Below are positions 10,581 to 21,500 of a stretch of 64,000 nt of DNA, piece after piece. Location: contig OX336336.1 in the NCBI GenBank assembly GCA_946902875.1, positions 27,049,558-27,113,557 of the forward strand, in the 5' to 3' direction. Numbering within the stretch: the first letter of the stretch is position 1; every line of letters starts with the position of its first letter. Origin of the DNA: Nematopogon swammerdamellus (lineage: Eukaryota; Arthropoda; Insecta; Lepidoptera; Adelidae). The notes under the pieces were generated by a model. It was not told where the DNA came from and ran no database searches. It worked only from the letters and a program-made list of their open reading frames with translations. Position numbers and translations under genes: made by a program.

Positions 10581-10966
10581 TAAAAACCGGCCTAGTGCGA
10601 GTCGAACTCGCGCTCGGTTTCCGTATCGCCATGTCATGGTCAGCGCTGCTTCATACTGTTTTCGGTAGATGGCGCTGGCGCGCATACACTTTTCAGTTTC
10701 TTGCATAAATTCCGTAAATTTACGTAACCTATGTTTAATACCCCTATGTTGTATAACCTAAATTTACGTACCTCCGTAAATTTTTTACTTTTTCTTATTT
10801 TTATTATTTTTTGTTATATCGGCCATAATAACATATATTCTGTGAAAATTTTAACGGGCTACCTATTATGGTTCAAGAGATACAGTCCTCGGACAGTCAG
10901 ACGGACAGACAGACAGACGGTGTAGGTTTACTAATAGGGTCTCGTGCGACGGATATGAAACCCTAA
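10581..10966 (+). repeat. rep-D copy, full length
   Basis: It starts 'aaaaaccggcctagtgcgag', has the 'gaactcgcgctcgg' block, a T-rich centre, 'atatcggccataataaca', a GACAGACA microsatellite and ends 'gaaaccctaaaca'. Other copies: 18466-18835 minus, 43901-44207 plus, 47479-47787 minus and 58240-58655 plus. Confidence 0.8.
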
Positions 10967-11037
10967 ACATTGTGTCAATTTCGAGAGAAAACTGTAATTC
11001 ATGCTCAGTTAACAATATAGATACAAAATATGTACTT

Positions 11038-11330
11038 TGTGGGGTCGGTACTTAAAAATAATAGCCCCGCTGCATCTCTGCCCGTGCGTGTCGTAAAAGG
11101 CGACTAAGGGATGAGGACAAGATGCCGTGCTACTGACAGGATAGCCACCTCTCACCTTGGCACTGTCCTTCCACCGAATCTAAACGTGCTGGTTGGTTGT
11201 TGTCACAGATCAGAGAAGTGGATTTCTGTGGTTGTTGTGCTGTAATTTACTCTAGTTATTGCAGCACAACACCGATTACTCTGCCTACACCGATTGTCGG
11301 GATACAGCGTGTTATATGTATGTATGTATG
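11038..11330 (+). repeat. rep-C copy
   Basis: The head 'gtggggtcggtactt' is followed by 'cgtaaaaggcgactaaggga', the 'cacctctcaccttggcac' block, and 'gcagcacaacaccgattact', ending in a TATG microsatellite. The middle is more diverged than in the copy at 30045-30388. Confidence 0.75.
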
Positions 11331-11775
11331 AACAAAAAATGTTCTGAGAGAAATATGGATAAGACACACACACCCTGTGTGTGATAATTACTTTAAGTGC
11401 AGCACAGTTCAGTTGGTCGAGTCATGCATGTTAGACGCAGTTGCATTAACATGACTGCCTTTTAAGAGGATCGTGTACTGCGAACCGTTTTCAAATTTCG
11501 AATTTCCTTAATCGTATTGCTGTCGCTGTGGGCCGCGCCGCTGCCCGCGCACGTGAAAAGGACAACTGCAGCTCAGAAGCAAGCTGATTACAAAATATTT
11601 TTAAATCATCATTCAGGCGAACTATTTTTTAATGTCTTCATTCTTCCTCAATTTCAGTGATATATGTTTTCTTCCATCAGCAAAAGCCTACTGGATGGCG
11701 CTATATCTCTTAATTTCAATAATTTTGTTTATAGTTTTCCATATACCTATAAAATATGAAAGTTAGGCCTAAACA

Positions 11776-11872
11776 TACATACATAGCGTCACGCCTGTTT
11801 CCCGGTGGGGTAGGCAGAGACAACGGATCTCCACGTGCCACGATCCTGACACACCTCACACACACACAGTTA
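11776..11872 (+). repeat. short dispersed repeat after a TACA microsatellite
   Basis: The segment 'gtaggcagagacaacggatc' plus 'tccacgtgccacgatcctga' also occurs in part at 27757-27800. It probably represents the end of a retroelement, but the coding part is not present. Confidence 0.5.
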
Positions 11873-12099
11873 GGCCAAAAATTGCTATATTTTCACACTT
11901 TTATATTCAAACATATTTCATTTAAAATGAAATAACGAAAGAAAAAAGGACAACAAAGGGACATCGATATTGATAATATCTTTTACACACAAACAATTTA
12001 AAACGGTAGTGTAAGATTTACGGGTTGGAAAGAGACTTCCCCTGGTGTATGAGAAAAGTGGAATTCCCGGTTCTCTTAAGTCATGTCGCCCAAAAAACC

Positions 12100-13150
12100 C
12101 ATAAACAATTATTTAAAGCTCAAATACCATTTATTGTTTTTCAAAGAACTCGCCGCGATATTTGATACACTTTTCCATTCGCTCAAACCAGTTTCGGAAA
12201 CACTTTATTCCACTGCGAAGTTGGGGTTGCCAAAATAGCCGATTTGTATGCTTCAACCGCTTCTTATGGTGTGCGGAAACGTTGTCCACGAAGACTTTAA
12301 TGGATTTTTGGGAAGGTGAAGAAATCATTAAGGCTCAAGTCAGAGCTGTACGGCGGGTGGTTCAGAATTTCCACATTTTTTCCCATTTCAAAACGCAATT
12401 GTTTGCCGAGCGGTGTGCGAGCTTGCGTTTTCATGGTGCAGTATCATACGGCGTCTTGAGTTGTTTCTCCGAAATTCAGTGATAACTTTTGGCAAGCAGA
12501 CTGTGGTATACAAGTCAGCGTATACATATTAATAACGCCGACAAAGTGGTGAAATAAAAAAATTTAAATAATTTTTTTTAGGGTACCTCCCCTACACGTA
12601 AAGTGGGGATGCATTTTTTTCACGTCCACCCCATCGTGTGGGAGGTCGTCTGATAGTTCTTTGGAAAATATTGCGGGTTTGTGAAAACATTTTTCGATTT
12701 AGGGATCCGTTTGCGAATTATTAAGGTTTTAAGTGCAAATTTTTGTTAGAGTCTAGTGTCCCCACCCCCTGCCAGCTAAACGGTTTTGGCACAGCACTTG
12801 ACCGGTTTTTGGTCATCGCTAAACAATTAAGGTATCCAACGAGAGATTAACTTTTTTTACTCCGAGCTCTTCATGCAACATTTTTTTAATTGCCCCTGAA
12901 ATGCATACAGATTATTCTGATTCTGATCTCACGGTATGTCACATGACGATCTTCGACGATCAGCTGCCCCACAGCGTCGATCGTCTCTTGGTCCGTGGCG
13001 GTTTTTGAACGACCTTCACGTGGTTTGTCACCGAGACAGCATTTTCCACTTTGAAATTCTAAATACCAGCGTTCCACTGATCTAGGGCAAAGAGATTTTA
13101 TGTATAGAGTGAGCACTACGAAGAAAGAATACAGAGAAATGACGGCCAAT
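12100..13150 (-). pseudogene. broken mariner transposase
   Basis: On the minus strand 12886-13149 encodes the N-terminal helix-turn-helix region, with the mariner motifs SVERWYLEF, REGRSKTATDQETIDAV and DRHVTYREI. Positions 12131-12328 encode the C-terminus (LFWQPQLRSGIKCF, GEFFEKQ). The middle is frame-broken. A block at about 12545-12850 ('gggtacctcccctacacg', 'agtggggatgcat') looks foreign and may be a later insertion. The catalytic DD34D residues cannot be followed in one frame, so the element is dead. No clean inverted termini were found. Confidence 0.85.
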
Positions 13151-13375
13151 AGCTGAGGTATGAGGTAAGGTAGCGGGGTGGCGGAACGCTGAGCCGCGCG
13201 GGGCGGGAAGCGAGCGGGAGAGGGGCTAGCTAGCGAGCGACTAGCGGCTAGCGGCCCGGCCGGCCCGGCCGGTCAGTCAACACGTGCATTGGAATACGTA
13301 GGGTTGTCACTTAGTCTACCAAAAATATATTTTTCGATTTATTATTTTACGAGTAGGTATTATGGTTAATTGTGC

Positions 13376-13437
13376 CCGTAGTCTAGTGGTAACGCTTCTC
13401 AATGCAGAAGTTGCGGGTTCAAATCCCGGGCACTAAC
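13376..13437 (+). tRNA. tRNA-like sequence or decayed tRNA
   Basis: A box A (TAGTCTAGTGG) and box B (GGTTCAAATCC) match the Pol III tRNA promoter. The ends GTGCCCG and CGGGCAC pair, and CTTCT/AGAAG forms an anticodon-like stem around a 6-base loop. The molecule is only 62 nt, the T-stem and acceptor overlap, and the D-stem does not pair, so this is a tRNA-derived relic or SINE head and not a working tRNA. No other copy is in the window. Confidence 0.4.
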
Positions 13438-13909
13438 TAATGTACTTATTTATTTCCTTGATAAGGATTGATATACGTGCATTTCATAACGAATAGGTAC
13501 GATCGGTCCGATGAAGAAAAATAAAGTTAGGTAACTAGTGCACACTGGTCTATGAAAGGTATTTTTGTGTAAACTGCTTCTGATTTCCACTGGTCACCAT
13601 GTACGAGTAATCGAACCGGATATAACAAATTGTGACAAGTTCGAGTGCAATATGACTGCCATAAGAATACTCAATAAACAATAAAACAACAACAATAAAA
13701 ACAATACCTCCTATGTCAGTGGGCAGAGTCCGTGCCTAGCAGTGGGACGTTTTAAAGGATTACAGAAGAAAACAGATAGTGAATTTCATCGAAAAAAACG
13801 TTTTTATGTATTTAAACTTAAAATACAGAACTATAATAACTTGAAATACATACCTAAACTTATATGGGTTTTTAAATTACCGTGGTTATTTGACATTTTA
13901 AGAAGTAAC

Positions 13910-14044
13910 AACGGCTTTACTCGCTATCGAAATACGAGCTGTGTGGCTCGACATTTCGGCCAGAGTGCTCATGATGATGGGCCATACGTTTGGCCCGAAA
14001 CGTCGAGCCACAAAGCTCGTATTTCGACCGCGAGTAAAGCCGTT
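13910..14044. repeat. foldback sequence with ~52-bp arms
   Basis: The left arm starts AACGGCTTTACTCGC, and the right arm is its complement with a few changes. The inner arms contain 'acgagctgtgtggctcgac'. The loop is about 30 bases. It may be a MITE or part of a larger element; no target duplication is clear. Confidence 0.75.
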
Positions 14045-14169
14045 TTGTATTCTTATAATACCTACACTTAATAACTAGAATAATATCTAAAAAACTAAAC
14101 TTAATAATAAAGAATTCATAACTGCGGTCTTGGCCTTGGACTAAACTTAAAATCTCCAAACCAAACATA

Positions 14170-14225
14170 CATAAAATAAAGAGTGCAGCATTTATTTAAA
14201 AATATATATATATATATATATAACT
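14170..14225. repeat. TA microsatellite and AT-rich spacer
   Basis: A run of alternating T and A of about 20 bases sits in AT-rich sequence. Confidence 0.8.
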
Positions 14226-14599
14226 AAAAAAACCATTAGGTATTGTCACGTAGTGAATTTTAATAGCGGACTGTCGAAATGCCGTTTACCGAAGTGTCAG
14301 AGACACATTGCCAGTACGGAGGAAAATACTCCGTACTAAGGCTACGGTACACGTGAGGCGTCCGTTACTATTCAATATTATTACTGCCAACCTACATCTT
14401 TGAAAATTCAATCACACATATCTCGGCGTACTACACTCTCACTACGTAACCGAGCACACATTCTTGCATCATTTACCGAGCGTGAATTTCCACGATCTCT
14501 TTCCGCTGTCAGCCCATACTAAAATTATATATTGTTTGACGTAACGAAAAAGATAGCGAGCGTCGGTATGGAATTTCTGTTTGCTGTATTTGGCAACAC

Positions 14600-15665
14600 C
14601 GCACATCGCGGTGTTGATTAATGGGTTGCCATGCGGTTAAAATATATCCCAAATAGACGGGAATTCACATTCACCTCGGTTGTATTTATCTTACATATTA
14701 ATTCAGACATCATCGGAGGACCCCTAGTAGAGGTCCATTATTACCAACAAATGGTGTTACAGGCCTTCAGCCACTTAGATTCAGGTAACCACATACAGTG
14801 CGCGTCATTGCGTGCTAGCCGACTTCATTCCGCAGCCACACCACAAACGCGCGCTGTCACCTATAAAAGCGGTACTCAGTCAACCAAGACTTCACTTCTT
14901 CTGTTAAATAATTCTCCGCTGCAAGATAAAATATAACGCGCTCGATCTGCCGCCGTGAGTTACACTAGTTTCCCTCGCGACCGTGCCATTGTCAACGAGC
15001 CGCGGCGCTGTACCGCCGCCGCCGTCGGACGCTTCCAGCCGTTCATCTCAGCGTTGAGACAGGAGTCCCCACAGCCAGGGTTACGGGTAACATTACAATC
15101 TCTCCAGCTCTGCCCTGCCTGTCGCTTGTGAGACACCGCCGGCCTAGCGGTTGTCGTTGCGCTTCACGCACAAAACGTATAACGCCCATCTGTGTATTTT
15201 CTCTCTTCCCATCCACAGGGCACCTTGATATGTGTGCATTATTTAATGTGGGTGTGTTTGTGTGTGTGTGTGTACAGCTTCTACGTCTGCACGTAGATCC
15301 TTCTACGTTACACGTAGACTTCCACGTTCTACGTTCTCCGTCCGAGGACGCCTGCATCATCTGCGACGGCATAGCCGGTACGAGCCACCTGGGCCCTACT
15401 CCTCGTCCGGCTGTTCCGAAGCAGAACTTTGTGAAGAGGGTGGAGATCGAGCGACGCGTCGGAGACTTCGTGTCGGCCTTCCTGCGAAGACCTTCGTCTC
15501 CCCTTCCGAAGCTAAGTTCTCGGACAGAATTATAGCTCTAATCGATTAGCTCGGTCGTCACCCCTACGATGCTCAAGTGATTCTGATAACTCACACCCTG
15601 TCTTTTTACATCGTATATTTGTGTTTTTTATGAAATAAACGATAAATTTATATTTATGAGCCGTA
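14600..15665 (+). other. possible Pol II transcription unit or solo LTR
   Basis: A TATA box (TATAAAAG, 14862), several TCAGT-type initiators, a strong 5' splice site (CCGTGAGT near 14952), pyrimidine-rich acceptors before CAG at about 15219 and 15278, and a poly-A signal AATAAA at about 15634 all point the same way. The longest frame (15128-15535) resembles no family I know and its composition looks non-coding. A solo LTR would also supply a TATA box and poly-A signal, but matching LTR ends or a partner LTR were not found. Confidence 0.3.
14862..14869 (+). promoter_or_regulatory. TATA box
   Basis: TATAAAAG lies in a GC-balanced context, with pyrimidine-rich sequence and a TCAGT initiator-like motif downstream at 14876. 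The 16-base spacing to that motif is short, so the real start may be nearer 14890. Confidence 0.4.
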
Positions 15666-16227
15666 TTCTATTATTTAAGTCCCCTTTTTCGTCTCAGTAT
15701 ACTTTGGACTACACACACAAACACAACTAAAATAACTCTTCCTCCGTACTTAAACAAAATAATTTAAATTTCACTTTACACAAATTTAAATTTTCACTTT
15801 CCCTTAAACAATGTATCATCTTGGACTATTTTTATCCATCTTTCTCGTATTGATCCCTTAGTAGGATGTGGAAACCTTGTAAAAAAAAATATTTTCTTGA
15901 AAATTTCTCAATTACTTACTAATAAAAAAAAAATAAAAGAATAGCGACAACCCTAATTAGCGGTCAATTCACTCTCATATTTTAACGTGGTTTAATACAT
16001 ATTTATTTACTTTCATACATGATATCCCAGAACTCTATTTCTAATCATTCATATGTGGCAGCCCTAATGAGCGCGTTCAATTTATTTGTTTAATTAAATA
16101 ATGCTTATGTTATTGCAATGCGAGGTCAATACATAAAATTTACAAAATTTTCAAATTGAAGTAGCGTTGTGACAGCCCTAATTGGCCAGTTGAACCAAAT
16201 ATTTCTAAGCACATGGAAAACAAGATA
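15666..16227. other. AT-rich sequence, no gene seen
   Basis: No coding motif, inverted repeat or family match was found in this stretch. Confidence 0.5.
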
Positions 16228-16683
16228 TTATATATAAGTTCTTTCAAAATTAGTTAATAGTACGCTAAGGGGGGGTTCTGTATCGTAAATAAATCACTTT
16301 TGAGGAACAAAGATTTTTGTTTACAAAAAAAAAATTTATAATAATGTAAAATGTAAAAAAAAATTCTTTTCTTAATCGTTTCAGTTTCATGCCAGGAACA
16401 AAAAAGTCTTTCAACACATAGATCTCTATCTTTCAGAAATTGTGAAAACCACAATTTTAGTTTTATTAGTATGGAATAGAAAGAATTTGATTTTTTTTAC
16501 CAACTTACACGTTGTTCAGGACGACGGCCAGCCGGAGAAGCAACGACGGTCCCGGCCTGGGACACGACGCGCGCATCGCCGCCTCCGTAGAGTAGGGAGA
16601 TAGGAAGCGGCCGGCGTAGTTTAGTTTAGGTAATTTTAATATGTAAATGTATAGAAAATAAGTAAATAAATATATATAAAAAT

Positions 16684-16815
16684 CGTAGATATAAGTTAGC
16701 TAAGATAGATAGGCGTAGTTATAAGATAAATAGGCTAGAATAAGATAGGTAGGCATAGATATAAGATAGATAGGCATAGCTGTAAGATAGATAGTCTAGA
16801 TTATAAGTTATGTTG
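16684..16815 (+). repeat. degenerate ATAAGATAGATAGGC tandem repeat
   Basis: Six or so imperfect units of about 20-22 bp containing 'agatagataggc' follow each other. It lies just upstream of the GC-rich promoter block inside the inverted-repeat element. Confidence 0.7.
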
Positions 16816-16985
16816 AATAAAAATATAGTCGCTCACTGGGTTTCATTTGGGACGAACGGGAGATGCGCACTCGCCAAAATCGATAGGAGACTGAGCCGGT
16901 CCAAGGCGCGACGCGGGGGCGGGGCGTCGGAGCGCAGCCGCAAAACCGGACGGCTGCGTCCGCGGCGCCTCAGCGCGCCCGCGCG

Positions 16986-17020
16986 TATACAAATATAGCG
17001 CGTTTTGGCCGGTTCAGTCA
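16986..17020 (+). promoter_or_regulatory. TATA-Inr core promoter inside the 16231-17950 element
   Basis: TATACAAATATA begins at 16986 and the arthropod initiator TCAGT spans 17014-17018, putting the +1 A 30 bases after the first T of the TATA box. This is textbook spacing. The flanking DNA is CpG-rich. Confidence 0.55.
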
Positions 17021-17417
17021 GTACTCGCCCAGCCACCGAGAAGAGAAGACGTCCCGAGCACCGGCTCTCCGCTAAGATCGACCGAGGAACGAGCTTCACT
17101 CCGGAACGACTGCCTCGGCCGATCGGACGTTCTTCTCTCGGCGAGTGCTCACTCCACGTCTCGAGTGAAAGCCAGTGTGCGGCTGCATTATAGCCAGCAC
17201 TGTGCATTTCATTTCGCTCTCCACGCCCTACACTACGCGGCTAAACTCCCGGTGCCCCGCGGCACGCCGGTCGAGGTCTCTCCCCGTGCCCCGAGGCACG
17301 TCAGGTTGAGGACGCGGTCGCGTAGTGCGTACGTTCGTGCTTGCCGTCGTGCGGATCGGTCCGACGGCATAGCGGTACGCGGTACGAGTTGCGGTACAGT
17401 GGTACGAGCGTCGAGTC

Positions 17418-17520
17418 AAGCAAGAACGGTACGGTGGTGCGTCGGCACGTGGTACGTCGGTACGTGGTACGTCGGTTGTGGTACGAGGGTACGTGGTACG
17501 CGAGGGTACGTGGTACAAGA
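17418..17520 (+). repeat. GTACGTG-rich minisatellite
   Basis: The heptamer-like unit ggtacgt recurs about nine times with small insertions. The arginine/threonine-rich open frames over it are products of the repeat. Confidence 0.75.
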
Positions 17521-18039
17521 CTGCAGCCGGCCGCCGGGTACAGTACCCGTGTGCGCACCGAACCAACGGAGTGAAGGAGACAGCAACATCGGCCATCTCT
17601 GTCACGTGCGACCGCCGCGCACGGTTCACTCGCCGAACCCCATATTCTGCTCTGCGGGACGGGCATCAAGAAACGCCAGCGTAAATACAGTCCACCTCTG
17701 AGCATCGTCCCCCACACACGTGTTACATCAAAATGGTAATGAAGAATTTTTTGTTACTGTTATGAAAATGAATCGATTAGGCTATAAAAATCAACCACAT
17801 ATTTTTTTACATACATAGATTTTCATACATAAAAAACATTTTTCATAAAAAAAGCCCAAGGTCCAAAAAATTTTATATAGGTTTTACTCCCTATATGATG
17901 CAGAACCCCCCCTTAGCGTACTATTAACTAATTTTGAAAGACCTTATATATTAAGATCACAATGAAGTGACCTATGAAATGAGATGCCATCACTTTTCCC
18001 AATATTTTTGGTATGATTTTTGCAATATCGCAACACACA

Positions 18040-18200
18040 ACCGGGCATAATGACTGGCGCGATGCGAGCCGCAGACGGACGGCAGCGAGCGCGCGGACGG
18101 CGCGTCCGCCGCGTTCGGTCGCTCGCGAGCTACTAGTCTCAAGAGGGTCCCTCCGCGAAATGGTTACTCCACCGCGGTGGAGCGAAGGCTGTTGCCCGGG
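18040..18200. other. CpG-rich block with self-complementary core
   Basis: The segment around 18090-18115 (GCGGACGGCGCGTCCGC) is palindromic in a CpG-rich setting. No gene is attached that I can see. Confidence 0.5.
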
Positions 18201-18465
18201 TAAGAGGTCTAGTAGAATACATGATACGTCATTGATCTAGGGCGAGGTCCTTTATTACTAAAACAGAAGTCAGCTCCACGAAGCATTGAAGTTGCGTTAA
18301 TCCTCTTCGAAAATTATAGAAAATTATCGCACGTAAATTTTCCTTTGATATCTCCATTTTCCAATAGACTTATCAACTTTGATCAGACGTTGTAATAAAT
18401 CGGTTCGGTGAATCAATAACCGTTCTTTTGTTTTCGGGTTCTAAATTCAAAACGTTTGCTAACAG

Positions 18466-18835
18466 TTTTTTAGGTTTCCGTATCCCGTATTACTAAGCCT
18501 ACGCCGTCTGTCCGTCCGTCCGTCCGTCTGTCCGCCTGTCCGAGGGCTGTATCTCTTGAACCGTAATAGGTAGCCCGTTGAAATTTTTACAAAATATGTG
18601 TTACTATGGCGGATATAACAACAAATAATAAAAAAATGAAAATGTTAAAAATTAAGGGGGGCTCTCCCATACAACAAACGTGCGAAAAATCGTTTAGTCA
18701 CGCTACTGAATAATAGATGGCGCCACAGGCTTTTATACATTGCATTGTTGAAAGACAAAAGATAGGCGGATATTATTGATACCGGATAGATACGGAAACC
18801 TCCGTGCGCGAGTGAAACTCGCACTTGACAGATTT
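18466..18835 (-). repeat. rep-D copy
   Basis: It begins on the plus strand with 'ttttttaggtttccgtatcc' and the CTGTCCGTCC microsatellite, and ends near the 'cgagtgaaactcgcacttg' block. Confidence 0.8.
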
Positions 18836-19046
18836 TTTTTTTTGTAATCGCGGGAGGTTTGCAAACGACATGACTTAAAAGGCTGCCTGCGTAGGTACAT
18901 ACCTATACATACTGTTGCACGTGGCACTACAAACAAAACAACTTTGAAAAAAAAAAAACAACACGTTTCTTGTATGAGGACCCCCTAAATTTAAAACTTT
19001 TTGTTTTTTTAACGATGTTTCAATGTCACGGTATGTCACACGACGT

Positions 19047-19210
19047 CTCTAGTACAGTCACGGGCCCTTCAAGAGAGGCGTGAACGGGCAACTGTCAGGC
19101 CGGCATGGCATTCGCAACCCTCGCATATGACCGAATGTCCGTGGGCGTTATCGTTAGACACCTTATTGGTGGATCGGCGCCATATGTCGCGCTTTCATAA
19201 AAAAATGTAC
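19047..19210 (+). repeat. CR1-like retroelement 3' tail fragment
   Basis: It shares 'gtcaggccggcatggcattc' and 'gaccgaatgtccgtggg' with the window-start copy and ends in the same 'atatgtcgcgctttc' plus A-rich tail. Confidence 0.7.
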
Positions 19211-19237
19211 CTACAGATATTATTACCAATTGTATAA

Positions 19238-19400
19238 AAAACGGCTATGTAAATAGTTCATGTTTTCCGTCTATTTCAGTGTATCCGGCACGACCGAGGC
19301 GAAGCACTGACATGGCAACTAGTTAATTAAGGTGTTATGGGCTGAAATCACGGATGTAGTAGGTGATGTAGACAACCGTGTCAGTTTCCATAAAAAAAAT
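19238..19400 (+). mobile_element. SINE-B tail fragment
   Basis: The fragment starts at 'cggctatgtaaatagttc' and runs to the poly-A end. It directly follows the CR1-like tail. Confidence 0.75.
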
Positions 19401-19674
19401 TACTGAGCTGTATTGAAGTCCGAAAGTAAGCTTCGAATAAAAAGTGGATTAAGCCGTTTTTAAATATTGTACGATTCTTTCAAAAATATATTTATTTACT
19501 GTAGTGAATATTTGATTGGGTATTTATATTATTTTAAATATTCACTAAATTCTTCTTTACCAACGCTTTCCGTGCTCAAGCAAGAATAATTTGCCCAATC
19601 ATCATCTTTTAATTTCGCTTTCCGTTTGAATTAGCAATTCTGCGCCCCTTGCTAAACGAATTTAGTAATAACGT

Positions 19675-19830
19675 AGGGAGTGGTTCAAATATCGAACGTT
19701 GTTGTCGAAATCGGCTCCCATTTTGATTCCGCGTCACTTCGTCGGTGAGTCCGTCCGTGATCATCAGTCCGGTACTTAAAAAGCTGTCAAGTGCGAGTCG
19801 AACTCGCGCGGATAGGGTTCCGTACATTCC
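19675..19830 (+). repeat. small dispersed repeat with rep-D head
   Basis: Positions 19675-19770 resemble 21395-21500 (shared 'gaaatcggctccc' and 'cgcgtcacttcgtc'). A short rep-D head with 'agtgcgagtcgaactcgcg' follows at 19783-19830. Confidence 0.5.
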
Positions 19831-20239
19831 GTTTTCAGTAAGATCTTTTCCTTGAGATTTTCGTTTAGATTTTCATAGAATCTACAAGATAGGCCCTATA
19901 ATATTCCAAATAATTTTTAACAAACAATTATTGTTTGTTAAAAATTATAGGTTCTAAACTTAAACTAGAATTTTCGGAGATATTTAGATTCTCGATTTTC
20001 CTATATTTTCTTAATTATCTTTTAAAACGGGTAATTTAAAAAATTATAAAAAAAAAATATTATTTGTATTTCTTATTATAACGTGCCTCTTCCATGGACA
20101 TGTCACATGACTCACTTGAAAAAAATAATTTTAACTTTTAACTTACTAATAACTTTATTATTTTAAATAACTTACTAATTTGTCCCCAAGATTTTACCCC
20201 CAAAATCTAAATTCGTTCGTTTAATTTTTTGATACAAAA

Positions 20240-20340
20240 AAGATTTCTAAAAATCATCAATTTAGTTTTAGTATCATACATAGAGTCTACCTCACAAAGT
20301 AATAATACTCCATGACCATCCCTTACAGATTTAATAATAG
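20240..20340 (+). repeat. rep-F fragment
   Basis: It carries 'caatttagttttagtatcat' and 'catgaccatcccttacaga', which form the distal end of rep-F. Confidence 0.7.
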
Positions 20341-20479
20341 TATTGACAATACTCAATAATAATGTATATAATTTTTTTTTTATAAAAAAAATGTTTTTAT
20401 TAATTTTATTGAGGTCCTATTATTTTATTTCATTTTATTATTTTAATAAAAAAGGTATTTATTTAACATAACATGACAA

Positions 20480-20938
20480 TATAAATATAACAGAACATAA
20501 CATAATATCTTAAAATAATTCACTTTCATCTAATTGACCCGATGACGGGAATGTGCCCATAAAGCTAGAAACTCATTGGGCCCACGTACGCCAGACACGC
20601 GAATCTGGGCGCGTCGGTCTCCGTACATTTTATATGGAAGAGTGCAGCACGCAGTTTCATTGCGCCCACGCCACCCTACGCTACGCGATACACTGCGTGC
20701 TGCACTCTTCCATATAAAATGTATGGAGACCGACGCGCCCACGTACGCGTGAGTAGCGTACGTGGGCCCAATGAGTTTCTAGCTTAACGCTTGCGGCATT
20801 GCCTTTCTGTACAGCCATGCTGATGCGCTGCATCAGGAAGGATCCAGCACGGCTATCCCCCGATTTCTCCGCGAGACGGCGCCCTATTTCTTTGAGAAAC
20901 CCCTTCGCCTCCTCGCACAGGGGACCAAGGGGTTCCAT
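20480..20938 (-). pseudogene. non-LTR retroelement C-terminus split by a MITE
   Basis: On the minus strand the domain reads EPLGPLCEEAKGF, RISMAVQKGNAASV, is broken by an inserted MITE, and then continues as MGTFPSSGQLDESELF with a stop. The order matches the other three copies of this C-terminal domain. Its neighbours are AT-rich. Confidence 0.8.
20563..20784. mobile_element. foldback MITE, TAA duplication
   Basis: The arms start AGCTAGAAACTCATTGGGCC and pair for about 100 bp, with a short diverged patch near 'acgccagacacgcg'. TAA flanks both ends (20560-20562 and 20785-20787). Because it sits inside a coding motif that is known from three other copies, the empty site can be inferred exactly. 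The duplication size suggests a PIF/Harbinger mechanism. Confidence 0.9.
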
Positions 20939-21099
20939 TATTAGTATTGATTAATAAATTTTAGGTACATAATATTTCATATTTTCAAATTTTCATAAGG
21001 CTTGATATTATTTTAACCACAGTTTAGGTAATTGCTACTTGGTCCAACCGCAAAATATTTTACCTACGTCTGAAACCGTATGGATTAATATAATATACA

Positions 21100-21343
21100 A
21101 GCTGTGCCCGCGGCTCCGCCCGCTCTCATATTTCACTTCACTGCTAACCTCATAAGCCATTTAGCGTGATAGTAAGTAGCCTATAGTTGATGGGAAGAAT
21201 CAAGCTATCCGTAGAATTTTGTTTTATTAAAATCGGTTCAGTGGTTCTCGAGTTATAAGCGGACAGACAGACATACACTCAGACACTCAGACACTCAGAC
21301 ACTCAGACAGAAAGCAGACGTTGGATTTTATTATAGGTAAGGA
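21100..21343 (+). repeat. rep-E copy with CACTCAGA expansion
   Basis: It has the standard rep-E blocks in plus orientation, with an internal run of the 10-base unit cactcagaca repeated four times at about 21275-21312. Confidence 0.8.
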
Positions 21344-21394
21344 TAAGGATTTATATAATATATCTTTATATCGATTATTATATTTTTTTTATCT

Positions 21395-21500
21395 CGAATG
21401 GTTCAAATCCAATATCGAACATTGTCGAAATCGGCTCCCGTTTGTTCCCGCGTCACTTCGTCATTAGTTAGTGAGGTCATCAATCATTTTCGGTTTTGTT
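21395..21500 (+). repeat. small dispersed repeat
   Basis: It resembles 19675-19770 and shares 'gtggttcaaat'-like and 'cgcgtcacttcgtc' blocks. Its nature is unknown. Confidence 0.4.

Larger units (their letters stand above)
16231..17950. mobile_element. 1.72-kb element with 54-bp inverted repeats
   Basis: The ends begin TATATAAG and then share TCTTTCAAAATTAGTTAAT and on through a run of seven G; over 54 bp only two positions differ. TTA flanks both ends (16228-16230 and 17951-17953), a 3-bp duplication as in PIF/Harbinger elements. The interior has a 22-bp-like degenerate AT-rich tandem repeat (16684-16815) and then a strongly GC-rich block (16890-17700) with a core promoter. No transposase motif is present, so it would need a partner to move. 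Confidence 0.85.

Noticed and set aside
17165..17701. 178-codon frame in the GC-rich block
   Set aside because: Its length is explained by GC-rich, stop-poor DNA and a GTACGTG minisatellite. Overlapping frames of similar length exist on both strands, with no domain in any.
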